Below, piece by piece: positions 33,833 through 43,495 of a stretch of 64,000 bases of DNA (position 1 is the stretch's first letter; the number at the start of each line of letters is the position of its first letter). The translations under genes were made by a program, and so were the position numbers. The notes beneath the pieces are model-generated. The model saw nothing but the letters and a program-made list of their open reading frames with translations. It was not told the DNA's origin and ran no database searches. Location of the stretch: assembly GCA_042408965.1 (NCBI GenBank), contig JBHOQN010000124.1:52234-116233 (forward strand), in the 5' to 3' direction. This DNA comes from Thermogemmatispora sp042408965. Lineage in GTDB: Bacteria; Chloroflexota; Ktedonobacteria; Ktedonobacterales; Ktedonobacteraceae.

Positions 33833-36800
33833 TCAGCATGGCGGGCCGTTGCGCACCTCCAGGTAGTAGAAGTGGGGACGCATCTCGCTACCACCACTGT
33901 CGGCAACAATGACCCGGCGCGGCGTCTGCCACCAGGCGGCGAGGGGACGATAGGTACAGCTCGTGGCGGCGCAGAGGCGCAGGCGCGACTGGCCGCTGAC
34001 CCGCTCCTGCGACGTGATATAGCGGTAGAGCCAGAGCTGGCGGCCGCGCCGCTCGCCAAGGAGCAGCAGGCGCCCGTCGGGGGCATAGCTGAAGAGCGTC
34101 ACCTCCTGGGGCAGATCGCTCAGCTCTTCCAGGAGCTGACCCTCCTGATCCCAGAGGCGCGTGCGGCCGTCGATACCGCTGGAGAGGAGCAGGCCGTCAG
34201 GCGTGAAGCCCACAGCGACGACCTCGTGGCGATGAGCCTGCCATGCGCTGCACTGCGTCCTCTGGGTCGGGCTGGCCCAGAGGACGAGGCGCCCATCCTT
34301 GAGGCCGGCGAGCAGCCGGCGCTCACCGGCATCGACCGCGAGGGCCGTGACGGGCGCCGGGGCCTGCAGGATGCGCGTGGGATGCTGCTGCTTGCGCTCC
34401 TCATAGGGCCGGATCTTCCAGAGACAGACACGGCCATCACGGCCGGCTGAGAAAAGCTGCGTATGATCGGCGCAGGCCAGGGCCGTGACAGGCTCCTCGT
34501 GGCGTTCGAGGAGCAAGGCGCGCCGCAGATGGTGCGTGCCGTCCGGCTCTTTGCGAACGGCGTAGACCTGCACGCGGTCGTCACTCAGACCAGCGGCCAG
34601 CCAGGTGGCCAGCTCGACGGGAGCAGCCAGGGCGGTGATCTGGGCGTGGCCGGACTGGCCGCCTGGCATCTCCACGCCTGGCGAATCGAGGCGCCAGAGC
34701 CACAGGCGGCCGTCTCCCGCTCCTGTGAGAAAGCGCAGCGATGGCTCGCCGAGGTTGAGGCGCAGAAAGAGGGCCGTGCGAATGGGCGCCGCCGCGGAGG
34801 GTGCCCGCAGGCTGGCGAAGCTCCAGAGGCGCGCGCGGCTATCGTTGCAGCCGGCGAGGACCTGCTTCCCATCCAGCGAGCAGGCCAGATGCGTGATGAT
34901 GACCTCCACAGAGAGCGCCGAGAGCAGATGACCACTGGTAAGATCCCAGAGGCGCAGCCAGCCATCTTCAGAGGCCGTCAGGGCCTGCTCGCCATCGGGA
35001 GTAAAGCAGAGCGCCGAGACGCGGCCCATGCTGGTCACCAGCGTCGTCAGCAAGGCGCCGCTGGCGAGGTCCCAGAGGCGCGCCGTGCCATCGTTGAAGC
35101 CGGCCAGGACACGCCGACCGTCTGGCGAGCAGGCGGCGCAAAGGATGGCGCGCCGCACGCCGGGCGGCAGCGAGCCGGTGGCCTCCTCCTCGCGACTGCT
35201 GGCGGGATCAGTGTAGAAAAAGAGGACGCGCCGCCGCGCGAAGTCCAGCCGCGCCTGCGGTGCGTAGGTGAGGCGTTGCACAAGGGTGCCATCGGCGCTG
35301 TCCCAGAGGCCGATGGCGTAGAAGGCGACGACCAGCAACTGACGGCTGTCGGCGGTGAAGGCCACACTGACGATCTCACCGGCCCGCATGGAGCGCGTGA
35401 GCAGGAGGCGGCCCGTGGCGGCCTCCCAGAGGCAGAAGAGGCCGTCGCGCCCGCCGCTGAGGATCTGCGCACCGTCCGGCGAGAAGGCCAGGGCCGTTAC
35501 CTCCGCGCTCTGGCCCGCCAGGGTCATCAGCAGCTCCGGCTGGCCCCCCCTCTCGCGCTGCTCATCATCCTGCGGGTGCGCGCGCCGCCAGAGCCGCAAG
35601 CGGCCGTCGCTGGCGCCAGTGACCAACCGGCGCCCATCATGCGAGACAGCCAGAGCCGTGACGTCCTGCTTCTGGTCGTTCAGGGCAGCCAGCTCGCGAG
35701 CGCCGGCGATGGTGAAGATGCTCACCTCGCCGCTGCGGGCCCCCACGAGGACCCGGTCCTCAGCGCGCTGATTCCCAGCGTCGGCGGGAATGAAGGCCAC
35801 GCCCGCCACCTCGGCGGCGAAGGGTCTGAAGATGTGTGCTGGCTCCGCCATCCCTGTGCTCCGCGCCGAGGGCCGCTGCAGGCAGAGCCAGGGCTGCTCA
35901 AGAGCCGGCGGCGGCAGCGTACGGCGCATCTCGACGGCGCGGTTGTAGAGCTGCTGCTGGAAGAGAGCCGGCAGGCGCACAGGCCAGAGATCGTGAGCCG
36001 TCAGGAGCTGGCACTCGTGCTCCAGACAGGCAATGAGCAGAAGCAGCTGCTTCGGCGGCTGTCCCGTGAGCGCCTCGCAGAAGACCAGGGCGATGCGCAG
36101 ATCGCCGAGAGAGGTCCAGTAATCGCCGCGCGCCCGCTCCTCCAGCAGAGCGAGATCGGCGAGGCGCTCCACCAGGTGCTCGCCGGCCTCGCGGCGCCAG
36201 GCCTCACCGACGGCCAGATGCTCCTCCTCGATAAGTGCACGGCAGAACTGGCGCGTCAGGGGGTGCACCTGCACCAGCCGGGCCTCGCTGAGCGGATCGA
36301 CGAGGCCAAGGGCCGCAAGATGGCTGCAGGCCTGGCGCAACGGACTGAGCGGACCTCCGTCGTCCAGGTTGGCCGCCAGCCCCAGCAGCCAGAGGGGCAG
36401 TGGCTCATCACGTGGATAGCAGGCAACCAGCCAGAGAAGGCGACGGGCATGCTCGCTGGCCACCTTCTCCCAGAGCAGGCGAAAGGTCCGCTGCAGCGCC
36501 GGGACGCCGGGTGCATCACCAGTCAGATCGAGGATGCCGCGCTGGCGCAGCAGATCGGCCAGAGTCTGCAGTGTCAGATCTGGCTCGCTGCGCAAGAGGC
36601 GGCGCAGAGCGTCGAGGATCAGCGGGCAGTGACGCAGGAATCGGCAGATCATCTCAGCGGCCCGCGTCTCCTCGTCCGCGCGGCCAGCTTCGAGACGCTC
36701 CAGAACGGCGTGATAGGTCTCTGGCAGCAGCAGACGGCAGGCGCTGGCAAGAGAGAGCGCCGGCACACGGTAGAGCGTGACCCCGTCGAGGGCCTGCGTG

Positions 36801-37810
36801 TTCAGCGAAGTATAGAGGACGGCGCAGCGCCAATCATGGCCGGTCAGCTGCACGGGGAGATCGCGCACGTGGCGCGGATCAGCCACATTGTCGAGTATGA
36901 GCAGGACATCATCGTGTTCGGCGAAGTAGTAGGCCATGTGTGCCGCCAGGGTCACCTCGTCGTCAGTGGAGGCATCGGGACGATAGTTGAGGGCACGCGC
37001 CAGGTTGGCAAAGCCGCGCTGCCAGGTCAGGAGCGGCTCCTCATCGCGCTGTTCCGAGACCGTGACCCAGAAAACGCCACCGGGGAAGCGCTTTTCAGCG
37101 CTGTAGGCGAAGTGAGCAGCTAGCTGGCTTTTACCGCTGCCGGCCGTGCCAACCAGCCCGACGCAGGCCGGCCAGCGCTCGTCCAGCAGGGCTGCGAGCC
37201 GGTCGAACTCGCCAGGGCGCTCCTGAAACAGGGGGTTGCGCACCAGGGGGATGTAACTGCGCCGCGGCCGCTCGCCGGCTGCCGTAGCCGGCGTGGCCTC
37301 TGGCAGGCTCAGACGCCGGCGAACTGCTTGCAGGAGGGCAAACCAGAGCCGCTCACGCTCAGGCTTCGTCATAGCGTTCACGCTCTGCGGCTCTATCCTG
37401 GCCTGCCCCTTCACGACAACCTCACAATAGGGATTGAGAAAGGTCACGTCACGCAACGGGCTGACCTCCAGATCGATCGCCCCCGCCAGGATCGGCAGGA
37501 CCCGTTGCTGGCTCAAGGCCCGCCGCATGAGCGGCTCAAAGCGCCCGCTGATGAAGGTCGGGCAGGTGTCGACACTGACCAGCCAGATCACCAGAGCCGC
37601 GCTGCGCAGGCTCTCCTCCAGCCAGGCTTCTTGCTCCTCACCAGGCGGCACGTTCAGGGAATGACGCAGCTCCAGCTGGCCTCTCTCAATCCAGGGGTGG
37701 AAACACAGCTCTATCTCGCTGAGATAGGTGATCTGGCTGCTGCAGATACAGAGGAGTCTGGGTTTAGCATCAGTCGCCGTCATGGCCCACACATCCTTTG
37801 TTGCCTCCAT
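33833..37810 (-). CDS. TIR-like/NB-ARC STAND ATPase with WD40 repeats
   Basis: 1,325 residues. Residues 17-165 look like a divergent bacterial TIR domain, including ALVIWLVSVD and, at the place of the NADase glutamate, SGRFEPLM (E92). The NB-ARC ATPase has Walker A GTAGSGKS (221-228), Walker B LLILD (303-307) and a winged-helix region (HPLTRQFC). From about residue 650 come roughly 12-13 WD40 repeats ending in DGRLRLW-type strands, enough for two beta-propellers. STAND proteins of this type sense a ligand with the repeats, oligomerise and activate the N-terminal effector. In bacteria many are antiviral. A SAM methylase lies downstream. Confidence 0.85.
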   Translation of the reverse strand: MEATKDVWAMTATDAKPRLLCICSSQITYLSEIELCFHPWIERGQLELRHSLNVPPGEEQEAWLEESLRSAALVIWLVSVDTCPTFISGRFEPLMRRALSQQRVLPILAGAIDLEVSPLRDVTFLNPYCEVVVKGQARIEPQSVNAMTKPERERLWFALLQAVRRRLSLPEATPATAAGERPRRSYIPLVRNPLFQERPGEFDRLAALLDERWPACVGLVGTAGSGKSQLAAHFAYSAEKRFPGGVFWVTVSEQRDEEPLLTWQRGFANLARALNYRPDASTDDEVTLAAHMAYYFAEHDDVLLILDNVADPRHVRDLPVQLTGHDWRCAVLYTSLNTQALDGVTLYRVPALSLASACRLLLPETYHAVLERLEAGRADEETRAAEMICRFLRHCPLILDALRRLLRSEPDLTLQTLADLLRQRGILDLTGDAPGVPALQRTFRLLWEKVASEHARRLLWLVACYPRDEPLPLWLLGLAANLDDGGPLSPLRQACSHLAALGLVDPLSEARLVQVHPLTRQFCRALIEEEHLAVGEAWRREAGEHLVERLADLALLEERARGDYWTSLGDLRIALVFCEALTGQPPKQLLLLIACLEHECQLLTAHDLWPVRLPALFQQQLYNRAVEMRRTLPPPALEQPWLCLQRPSARSTGMAEPAHIFRPFAAEVAGVAFIPADAGNQRAEDRVLVGARSGEVSIFTIAGARELAALNDQKQDVTALAVSHDGRRLVTGASDGRLRLWRRAHPQDDEQRERGGQPELLMTLAGQSAEVTALAFSPDGAQILSGGRDGLFCLWEAATGRLLLTRSMRAGEIVSVAFTADSRQLLVVAFYAIGLWDSADGTLVQRLTYAPQARLDFARRRVLFFYTDPASSREEEATGSLPPGVRRAILCAACSPDGRRVLAGFNDGTARLWDLASGALLTTLVTSMGRVSALCFTPDGEQALTASEDGWLRLWDLTSGHLLSALSVEVIITHLACSLDGKQVLAGCNDSRARLWSFASLRAPSAAAPIRTALFLRLNLGEPSLRFLTGAGDGRLWLWRLDSPGVEMPGGQSGHAQITALAAPVELATWLAAGLSDDRVQVYAVRKEPDGTHHLRRALLLERHEEPVTALACADHTQLFSAGRDGRVCLWKIRPYEERKQQHPTRILQAPAPVTALAVDAGERRLLAGLKDGRLVLWASPTQRTQCSAWQAHRHEVVAVGFTPDGLLLSSGIDGRTRLWDQEGQLLEELSDLPQEVTLFSYAPDGRLLLLGERRGRQLWLYRYITSQERVSGQSRLRLCAATSCTYRPLAAWWQTPRRVIVADSGGSEMRPHFYYLEVRNGPPC

Positions 37811-38005
37811 GCAATGCTCTCTCCTTCAACAGAGTGCCGATCGTTACAATAGCGCCTGCCTGCAGACGCACGGGGGTTCCCGCAGCACCCAACTGGTTAT
37901 GAGGAGCCTCAGCAGGCACCACAGGGCCAGACAGGGTGGAGCAGTCTTGAGGGTGCAGGCGCCGTTCAGGACGAAGATGGCCAGTATAGCCACCAGCCGC
38001 AACGT

Positions 38006-38035
38006 ATTATAAAGCATACATTAGCAGACAGACAA
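38006..38035 (-). promoter_or_regulatory. Promoter for the TIR-NB-ARC-WD40 gene
   Basis: On the minus strand TTGTCT, an 18-base spacer and a perfect TATAAT in an AT-rich patch. The leader to the ATG at 37810 is about 190 bases. GAAGGAG lies 10 bases before that ATG. Confidence 0.6.
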
Positions 38036-38102
38036 TAATTTTGCATAAAGATTCAGTAACCTCGCCTCTCCGTTGACCAGCGCAGCCCGGCGGCGACGAT
38101 TC

Positions 38103-38111
38103 TGGTATGAT
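38103..38111 (+). promoter_or_regulatory. Extended -10 promoter for the PPOX-fold gene
   Basis: TGG followed by TATGAT, without a clear -35 at the right distance, about 125 bases before the ATG at 38237. It diverges from the promoter at 38006. Confidence 0.4.
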
Positions 38112-38236
38112 CAGGCAGGGCCTTTCTGGCGCTTGTCCCAGCACCATTCTTCGCCTATGCTACCAGCTAGAGAGCAGGAAGAAGCAGAGAGTGGACGCTG
38201 GCCGCCGCCGTGCGTCCCCGAGAAAGGAGCGATGCC

Positions 38237-38902
38237 ATGGAAGACAGGCAGGATCAAGAGAAAGAGCACATCCATCCGGGCGAGGTCGCTCTCCCCCTGG
38301 CAGAGAGCGCCGAAGAGCCAGCAGAGCCAGCGGAGGGCCAGGAGGACCACGACCAGGAGGAAGGACTGCACCTCGTCAGGCGCCGCGATCGCGCCGTCCG
38401 CGACGAGGAGTGGATTCGCGCCCTCCTCAGGCGTGCCCCCGTCGGTGTGCTCGCCACCGTAGCCGGCGAGCAGCCCTTCCTCAACGCCAACCTCTTCGTC
38501 TACGACGAGGCCGCGCACGCCATCTACATGCACACCGCGCGTCGTGGACGCACCCGCACGAATCTAGAGACCCAGGAGCGCGTCTGCTTCACCGTCTACG
38601 AGATGGGCCGCCTGCTGCCCGCCAGCACGGCACTCGACTTCAGCGTCGAATACGCTGGCGTGGTCGTCTTCGGGCGCGGCGCCATCATCGAGGACCCGCA
38701 GCGCGCGCGGGCCGCCCTGCACCTGCTGCTCAAGAAGTACGCGCCCCATCTCGAGCCCGGCCGCGACTACCGCCCCGTCGTCGCCGAGGAGCTGAAGCGC
38801 ACCAGCGTCTACGAGATCCGCATCAGCGCCTGGAGCGGCAAACGGAAAGCGGTAGGAGCCGACTTCCCCGGCGCCTACCTCTATCACGAACAGGTGCCAT
38901 AA
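38237..38902 (+). CDS. Pyridoxamine 5'-phosphate oxidase-fold flavoprotein (NimA-like)
   Basis: 221 residues. An acidic, disordered N-terminus of about 45 residues precedes a split-barrel FMN-binding domain: WIRALLRRAPVGVLATVAGEQPFLNANLFVYDEAAHAIYMHTARRGRT. The HTARRGRTRTNLE stretch is the conserved histidine- and arginine-rich loop of the NimA/flavin-nucleotide-binding subgroup. VCFTVYEMGRLLPA and FSVEYAGVVVFGRG follow. Members reduce nitro compounds or bind FMN or F420; the physiological substrate is unknown. ATG 38237 is chosen because AAAGGAG lies 8 bases upstream. Confidence 0.82.
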   Translation: MEDRQDQEKEHIHPGEVALPLAESAEEPAEPAEGQEDHDQEEGLHLVRRRDRAVRDEEWIRALLRRAPVGVLATVAGEQPFLNANLFVYDEAAHAIYMHTARRGRTRTNLETQERVCFTVYEMGRLLPASTALDFSVEYAGVVVFGRGAIIEDPQRARAALHLLLKKYAPHLEPGRDYRPVVAEELKRTSVYEIRISAWSGKRKAVGADFPGAYLYHEQVP

Positions 38903-38952
38903 GGACCGCCAGGCGCGCCCGAAGGGGCGAGCGCACCACAGTGGCCAGCCCC

Positions 38953-38982
38953 TTGACTTTGCAAGCGTCAGGGCCGTATGCT
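38953..38982 (+). promoter_or_regulatory. Promoter for the nucleoside hydrolase gene
   Basis: TTGACT, an 18-base spacer and TATGCT, about 50 bases before the ATG at 39037. Confidence 0.6.
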
Positions 38983-39036
38983 CGATAGAGAAGAGCGCCC
39001 CGCTCAATCAGGAGGAGAAGAGAAGAAGGGAGACCA

Positions 39037-39984
39037 ATGCAAGAGCAACCCCTGCGCCTGATTCTCGACACCGACCCCGGCATCGACGACGCCCTGGCCC
39101 TACTGCTGGCCCTGGCCTCGCCAGAGGTGCGCCTGGAAGCCGTCACAACCGTCAGTGGCAACGTCCCGCTGGAGCAGACCACGCGCAACGCCCTGGCCCT
39201 GCTGGCCCTGACGGGGCACAGCGAGATCCCCGTAGCCGCCGGCTGCGCACACCCACTGCTGCGCCCCGCCGTCTATGCCGCTGACGTGCACGGCGAGCAC
39301 GGCCTCGGGCGCGCCCGCCTGCCGGAGCCCGAGCGTGCCCCGCTGGCAGAGCACGCCGCCGATCTGCTGATCGAGCGCATCAGCGCCGCAGCGGGAGCCA
39401 TCACGCTCGTCGCCGTCGGCCCGCTGACGAACCTGGCCCTGGCTGTGCGACGTGCGCCACAGATCGCCACACAGGTGCGTGAGGTCATCATCATGGGCGG
39501 CGCCCTGCGCGTCCCTGGCAACGTCACCCCAGCCGCTGAGTTCAACATCTACGTCGACCCGGAGGCCGCCCACATCGTGCTGCACGCCGGCTGGCCGCTG
39601 CGCATCGTCAGCCTGGACACAACCATGCAGGTCGGGCTGGAGCGCGCCGCCTTCGCCCCCCTCAGCACGCCAGCAAGCTCCGTGGGACGCTGCATCGGAG
39701 CCATGCTCGATCACTATTTCGAGGAATTCGCGCCGCAGGCCGGCCACAGCCGCTTTCACCTCCACGATCCACTGGCCCTGGCAGCCGCCTTCCGACCCGA
39801 CCTGCTCTGCTGGGAGCCTGTCTACGTCGACGTCGAACTCAGCGGCGCCCTTACGCTCGGCGCCACCGTCGCTCACTTCCGCCGGCGCGCCACCACCCCG
39901 CCGCCCAACGTCCAGGCCGCCACAGCCGTCGACGTCGCCGGCTTCTGCGACCTCTTCCTTGAGCGCTTGGCGCGCCTGCTCTAA
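39037..39984 (+). CDS. Inosine-uridine preferring nucleoside hydrolase family protein
   Basis: 315 residues, the family's usual length. The N-terminal calcium-binding signature DTDPGIDDA is at 11-19; EVIIMGGALRVPGN and AEFNIYVDPEAA carry the substrate-contacting residues; the C-terminal FHLHDPLALAAAFRPDL supplies the last catalytic aspartate and histidine region. It cleaves the N-glycosidic bond of ribonucleosides to ribose and base for salvage. Whether it prefers inosine/uridine or pyrimidines cannot be read from sequence. GAAGAAGGGAG precedes the ATG, and the gene has its own promoter. Confidence 0.93.
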   Translation: MQEQPLRLILDTDPGIDDALALLLALASPEVRLEAVTTVSGNVPLEQTTRNALALLALTGHSEIPVAAGCAHPLLRPAVYAADVHGEHGLGRARLPEPERAPLAEHAADLLIERISAAAGAITLVAVGPLTNLALAVRRAPQIATQVREVIIMGGALRVPGNVTPAAEFNIYVDPEAAHIVLHAGWPLRIVSLDTTMQVGLERAAFAPLSTPASSVGRCIGAMLDHYFEEFAPQAGHSRFHLHDPLALAAAFRPDLLCWEPVYVDVELSGALTLGATVAHFRRRATTPPPNVQAATAVDVAGFCDLFLERLARLL

Positions 39985-40130
39985 CGCTCCGGCCTCTGCT
40001 CTACTGTCGGCCGCGGCGCGCCTCCGCGTGCCTCCGTACGCCGCAAGACCCGAGCGAGATGAGGCCAGGCCGGCCATGTATCGTTCGTTCCGTGCACTAC
40101 CATCACACACTCAGGAAGGATCGGGAAACC

Positions 40131-43100
40131 GTGAAGTATACACACGATAGCGCCCCCCACAGCGGAGCCGCAGCCAGCCAGCACCGACCCGCTGTCCGCG
40201 CCCTCGAGGCAGCCCTGCGCGCCAGCCTGCGCGGCGACGTGCGCTTCGACGCTGGCAGCCGCGCCATGTACTCCACCGACGCCTCAAACTACCGCCAGGT
40301 CCCCATCGGCGTCGTCATGCCACGAGATGCCGATGATGTCTGCGCCGCCATCGCCGTCTGCCGCGAGTATGACGTCCCCGTACTGGCGCGCGGTGGCGGC
40401 ACGAGCACCGCCGGCCAGACCTGCAACGCCGCCGTCGTGCTCGACATGTCGCGCCACATGAACCACATCCTCGCCCTTGATCCCGTGCAGCGCCTGGCGC
40501 GCGTCGAGCCAGGTCTCGTCCTCGACGACCTGCGCCGCGCCGCCGAGCAGCACCACCTGACCTTCGGCCCCGATCCCGCCACCCACAACCGCTGCACCCT
40601 CGGCGGTATGATTGGCAACAACTCCTGCGGCACCCACTCCGTGATGGCCGGCAAAACCGTCGAGAACATCGAGGCCCTCGAGATCCTCACTTACGATGGC
40701 CTGCGCCTGCGCGTCGGCGCCACCAGCGAGGCTGAGCTGGCGCAGATCATCGCCGAGGGCGGCCGGCGCGGCGAGATCTACGCCCGCCTCAAGGCCCTGC
40801 GCGACCGCTACGCCGACCTCATTCGCCAGCGCTACCCCGACATCCCCCGCCGCGTCTCCGGCTACAACCTCGACCAGCTGCTGCCCGAACACGGCTTTCA
40901 CGTGGCACGCGCCCTCGTGGGCAGCGAGAGCACCTGCGTCACTGTGCTCGAGGCCACCACACGCCTCGTCGCCAGCCCACCCGCGCGCGTCCTCCTCGTC
41001 CTGGGCTACCCCGACTTCTACCGCGCCTGCGATGAGGTCCCCGCCCTGCTGGAGTTCAGCCCCATCGCCCTCGAAGGCATCGACGCCGGCCTCGTTGAGG
41101 ACAGCCGCCGCAAAGGCCTCAATCTGGAGAACCTGCGCCTGCTCCCGCCCGGCAACGCCTGGCTGCTGGTCGAGTTCGGCGCCGAGACAGGCGCCGCCGC
41201 CGAGGAGCGCGCCCAGACCCTGATGGCCCACCTGCAACGCAGCCACCAGGCGCCACAGATGCGGCTCTGCACCAGCGAGAGCGAAGCCAGACAGCTCTGG
41301 GAGGTACGCGAATCCGCTCTCGGCGCCTCCACCTTCGTACCCGGCCGCGCCCTCAAATGGGAGGGCTGGGAAGACTCCGCCGTCCACCCGACCCGCCTCG
41401 GCGCCTACATGCGCGACCTGAGCGCTCTCCTCACCCGCTACGGCTATGAGGCCAATTTCTACGGCCACTGCGGCGACGGCTGCGTCCATATGCGCGCCAG
41501 CTTCGACCTGGAGAGCGCGACCGGCATCCGCCAGTTCCGCGCCTTCATGGAGGAGGCCGCCGACCTGGTGGTGCGCTACGGCGGCTCGCTCTCTGGCGAG
41601 CACGGCGACGGCCAGGCGCGCGCCGAGCTGCTGCCCCGCATGTTCGGCCCCGAACTGATGGAGGCCTTCCGCGAGTTCAAGGCCATCTGGGACCCCGCCG
41701 GCCGCATGAACCCCGGCAAGGTCATCGACGCCTACCGCCTCGACGAACACCTGCGCCATGCTCTGCCCCTGACGTACCGCCCGCGGCAGACCTACTTCCA
41801 GTTTCCCAACGACGACGGCGACTTCGCCCACGCTGCCATGCGCTGCGTCGGCGTCGGGAAATGCCGTCGCACTGATGGCGGCCTGATGTGCCCCAGCTAC
41901 ATGGTCACCCGCGAAGAGGCCCACTCCACCCGCGGCCGCGCCCGCCTCCTCTTCGAGATGCTTCACGGCCACCCCCTCGAGGACGGCTGGCGCTCCGAGG
42001 AGGTGCGCCAGGCCCTCGACCTCTGCCTGGCCTGCAAGGGTTGTAAGAGCGAGTGTCCCGTCAATGTCGACATGGCCACCTACAAGGCCGAATTTCTGGC
42101 GCACTACTACCAGGGTCGCCTGCGCCCGCGCAGCGCCTACCTCTTCGGCCTGATCCACCGCTGGGCCCGACTGGGCGCTCTGCTGCCCGGCCTCACCAAC
42201 TTCGTCACGCAGACCCCACCGCTCAGCCTGCTCGCTCGTGCCATCGGTGGCATCGCCCCACAGCGCCGCCTACCCCGCTTCGCCCCCCTCACCTTCCGCG
42301 CCTGGTTCGCTGCGCGCAGCCCACGCAATGTCGGCGGTCCCCGTGTCCTCCTCTGGCCCGACACCTTCAACAACTACTTCCACCCCGAAACGGCCTGCGC
42401 CGCCGTCGAGGTTCTCGAAACCCTCGGCTACCAGGTCGAGATCCCGCGCACCCTCCTCTGCTGCGGACGGCCCCTCTATGACTTCGGCATGCTCGACACC
42501 GCCCGGAACCTGCTGCGCCAGATTCTCGAGGCCCTCGGCCCCTACATCGCCGAGGAGATCCCCATTGTCGGCCTGGAGCCTGGCTGCGTCTCCGTCTTCC
42601 GCGACGAGCTATGCAATCTCTTTCCACAGGACGAGCGCGCCCGCCGCCTCAAAGAGCAGGTGCTACTGCTGAGCGAGTTTCTCGAACAGCGCGTCCAGCA
42701 CTATGAATTCCCCCGTCTGCAGGGCCGCGTCCTGCTGCAGCCACACTGCCACCAGGCAGCCCTGATGCGCGTGCGCGATGAGCGTGCCGTGCTGACGAAG
42801 CTTGGCCTGATCGTCGAGCAGCCCGACGCCGGCTGCTGCGGCATGGCCGGCGCCTTTGGCTTCGAGCGCGCACACTATGAGGTCTCTCTCAAGGCTGGCG
42901 AGCGTGTCCTCCTGCCCGCCGTCCGCCAGGCGACCCCAGAGACATTCATCGTCGCCGATGGATTCAGTTGCCGAGAGCAGATCGCCCAGACCACGCCGCG
43001 CCGCGCCCTGCACCTCGCCGAGATCCTGCTCCTGGCGCTGCGTCTGCCCGCTGGAGCCCGCCCGGGACCCTACCCCGAACGGGCCGCGCTCTTTGCCCCC

Positions 43101-43274
43101 CCACGCCGACCCACAGCAGAGCCAGACGCCAGCGGCCTGCCTCAGAGACCCCGCGCGGCCACCGCTCTCGCCATAGGCGGTGCCATCGCCGCGGGCAGTG
43201 CCCTGCTCCTGCTGCGCCAGCGGCGGCGGCGCAAGCAGAGGCGCAACAGAGCAGATGGCGCGCCCGATCATTGA
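40131..43274 (+). CDS. FAD-linked oxidase/Fe-S oxidoreductase fusion (GlcD-GlcF or YdiJ type)
   Basis: 1,047 residues from a GTG at 40131 after AGGAAGGATCGG. The N-terminal FAD_binding_4 domain (VLARGGGTSTAGQ, GGMIGNNSCGTHS) and FAD-oxidase C domain (YGHCGDGCVHMR, GGSLSGEHGDG) make the GlcD half. Two 4Fe-4S clusters follow (GVGKC...GGLMCPSY and CLACKGCKSECPV), then two CCG-type domains (LLCCGRPLYDFG, DAGCCGMAG). Relatives oxidise D-lactate, glycolate or D-2-hydroxyglutarate and reduce quinone. The C-terminal 60 residues are unusual: a proline-rich linker, one hydrophobic helix (AIGGAIAAGSALLLL) and a run of Arg/Lys, perhaps a membrane tail. Confidence 0.9.
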   Translation: MKYTHDSAPHSGAAASQHRPAVRALEAALRASLRGDVRFDAGSRAMYSTDASNYRQVPIGVVMPRDADDVCAAIAVCREYDVPVLARGGGTSTAGQTCNAAVVLDMSRHMNHILALDPVQRLARVEPGLVLDDLRRAAEQHHLTFGPDPATHNRCTLGGMIGNNSCGTHSVMAGKTVENIEALEILTYDGLRLRVGATSEAELAQIIAEGGRRGEIYARLKALRDRYADLIRQRYPDIPRRVSGYNLDQLLPEHGFHVARALVGSESTCVTVLEATTRLVASPPARVLLVLGYPDFYRACDEVPALLEFSPIALEGIDAGLVEDSRRKGLNLENLRLLPPGNAWLLVEFGAETGAAAEERAQTLMAHLQRSHQAPQMRLCTSESEARQLWEVRESALGASTFVPGRALKWEGWEDSAVHPTRLGAYMRDLSALLTRYGYEANFYGHCGDGCVHMRASFDLESATGIRQFRAFMEEAADLVVRYGGSLSGEHGDGQARAELLPRMFGPELMEAFREFKAIWDPAGRMNPGKVIDAYRLDEHLRHALPLTYRPRQTYFQFPNDDGDFAHAAMRCVGVGKCRRTDGGLMCPSYMVTREEAHSTRGRARLLFEMLHGHPLEDGWRSEEVRQALDLCLACKGCKSECPVNVDMATYKAEFLAHYYQGRLRPRSAYLFGLIHRWARLGALLPGLTNFVTQTPPLSLLARAIGGIAPQRRLPRFAPLTFRAWFAARSPRNVGGPRVLLWPDTFNNYFHPETACAAVEVLETLGYQVEIPRTLLCCGRPLYDFGMLDTARNLLRQILEALGPYIAEEIPIVGLEPGCVSVFRDELCNLFPQDERARRLKEQVLLLSEFLEQRVQHYEFPRLQGRVLLQPHCHQAALMRVRDERAVLTKLGLIVEQPDAGCCGMAGAFGFERAHYEVSLKAGERVLLPAVRQATPETFIVADGFSCREQIAQTTPRRALHLAEILLLALRLPAGARPGPYPERAALFAPPRRPTAEPDASGLPQRPRAATALAIGGAIAAGSALLLLRQRRRRKQRRNRADGAPDH

Positions 43275-43434
43275 CCGCATCAACGGCCAGCAGAGAGAAT
43301 ACCTCAGCAGGAGCGAGCCAACCGGCCCATACTTCCCCTGGGGGATCAGGGACCAGAAAGCCAGCGCGCCCGCGTTCTTTACTGCAGAACGCAGCGCGCA
43401 GCTAGACGAACCCATCCCCAATGGGGTAAAATGA
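43255..43434 (+). CDS. Small hypothetical protein (59 aa)
   Basis: An open frame starting 20 bases inside the end of the preceding oxidoreductase gene, beginning MARPIIDRINGQQREYLSR and ending EPIPNGVK. Codon use resembles real genes, and the overlap suggests coupling, but the ribosome site is weak and I know no relative. It is rich in charged and aromatic residues, with no membrane segment. Confidence 0.35.
   Translation: MARPIIDRINGQQREYLSRSEPTGPYFPWGIRDQKASAPAFFTAERSAQLDEPIPNGVK
43403..43432 (+). promoter_or_regulatory. Possible promoter for the 416-aa gene
   Basis: TAGACG, an 18-base spacer and TAAAAT. The start site would be near 43440, about 55 bases before the ATG at 43496. Confidence 0.4.
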
Positions 43435-43495
43435 GTATAAAGCGCAACGTGGTTCACCCTCAGGGAATCCGCCTGAACTGTGCTGGGAGGAATGC

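Noticed and set aside
34463..37123. 886-residue open frame on the plus strand opposite the TIR-NB-ARC-WD40 gene
   Set aside because: It is the complement of a gene with clear domains; its Gln/Gly/Glu/Arg-rich composition is a GC-rich shadow with no motif.
40284..42158. 624-residue minus-strand frame opposite the oxidoreductase
   Set aside because: Shadow of the FAD/Fe-S gene; Ala/Gly/Val/Glu-rich with no recognisable domain.
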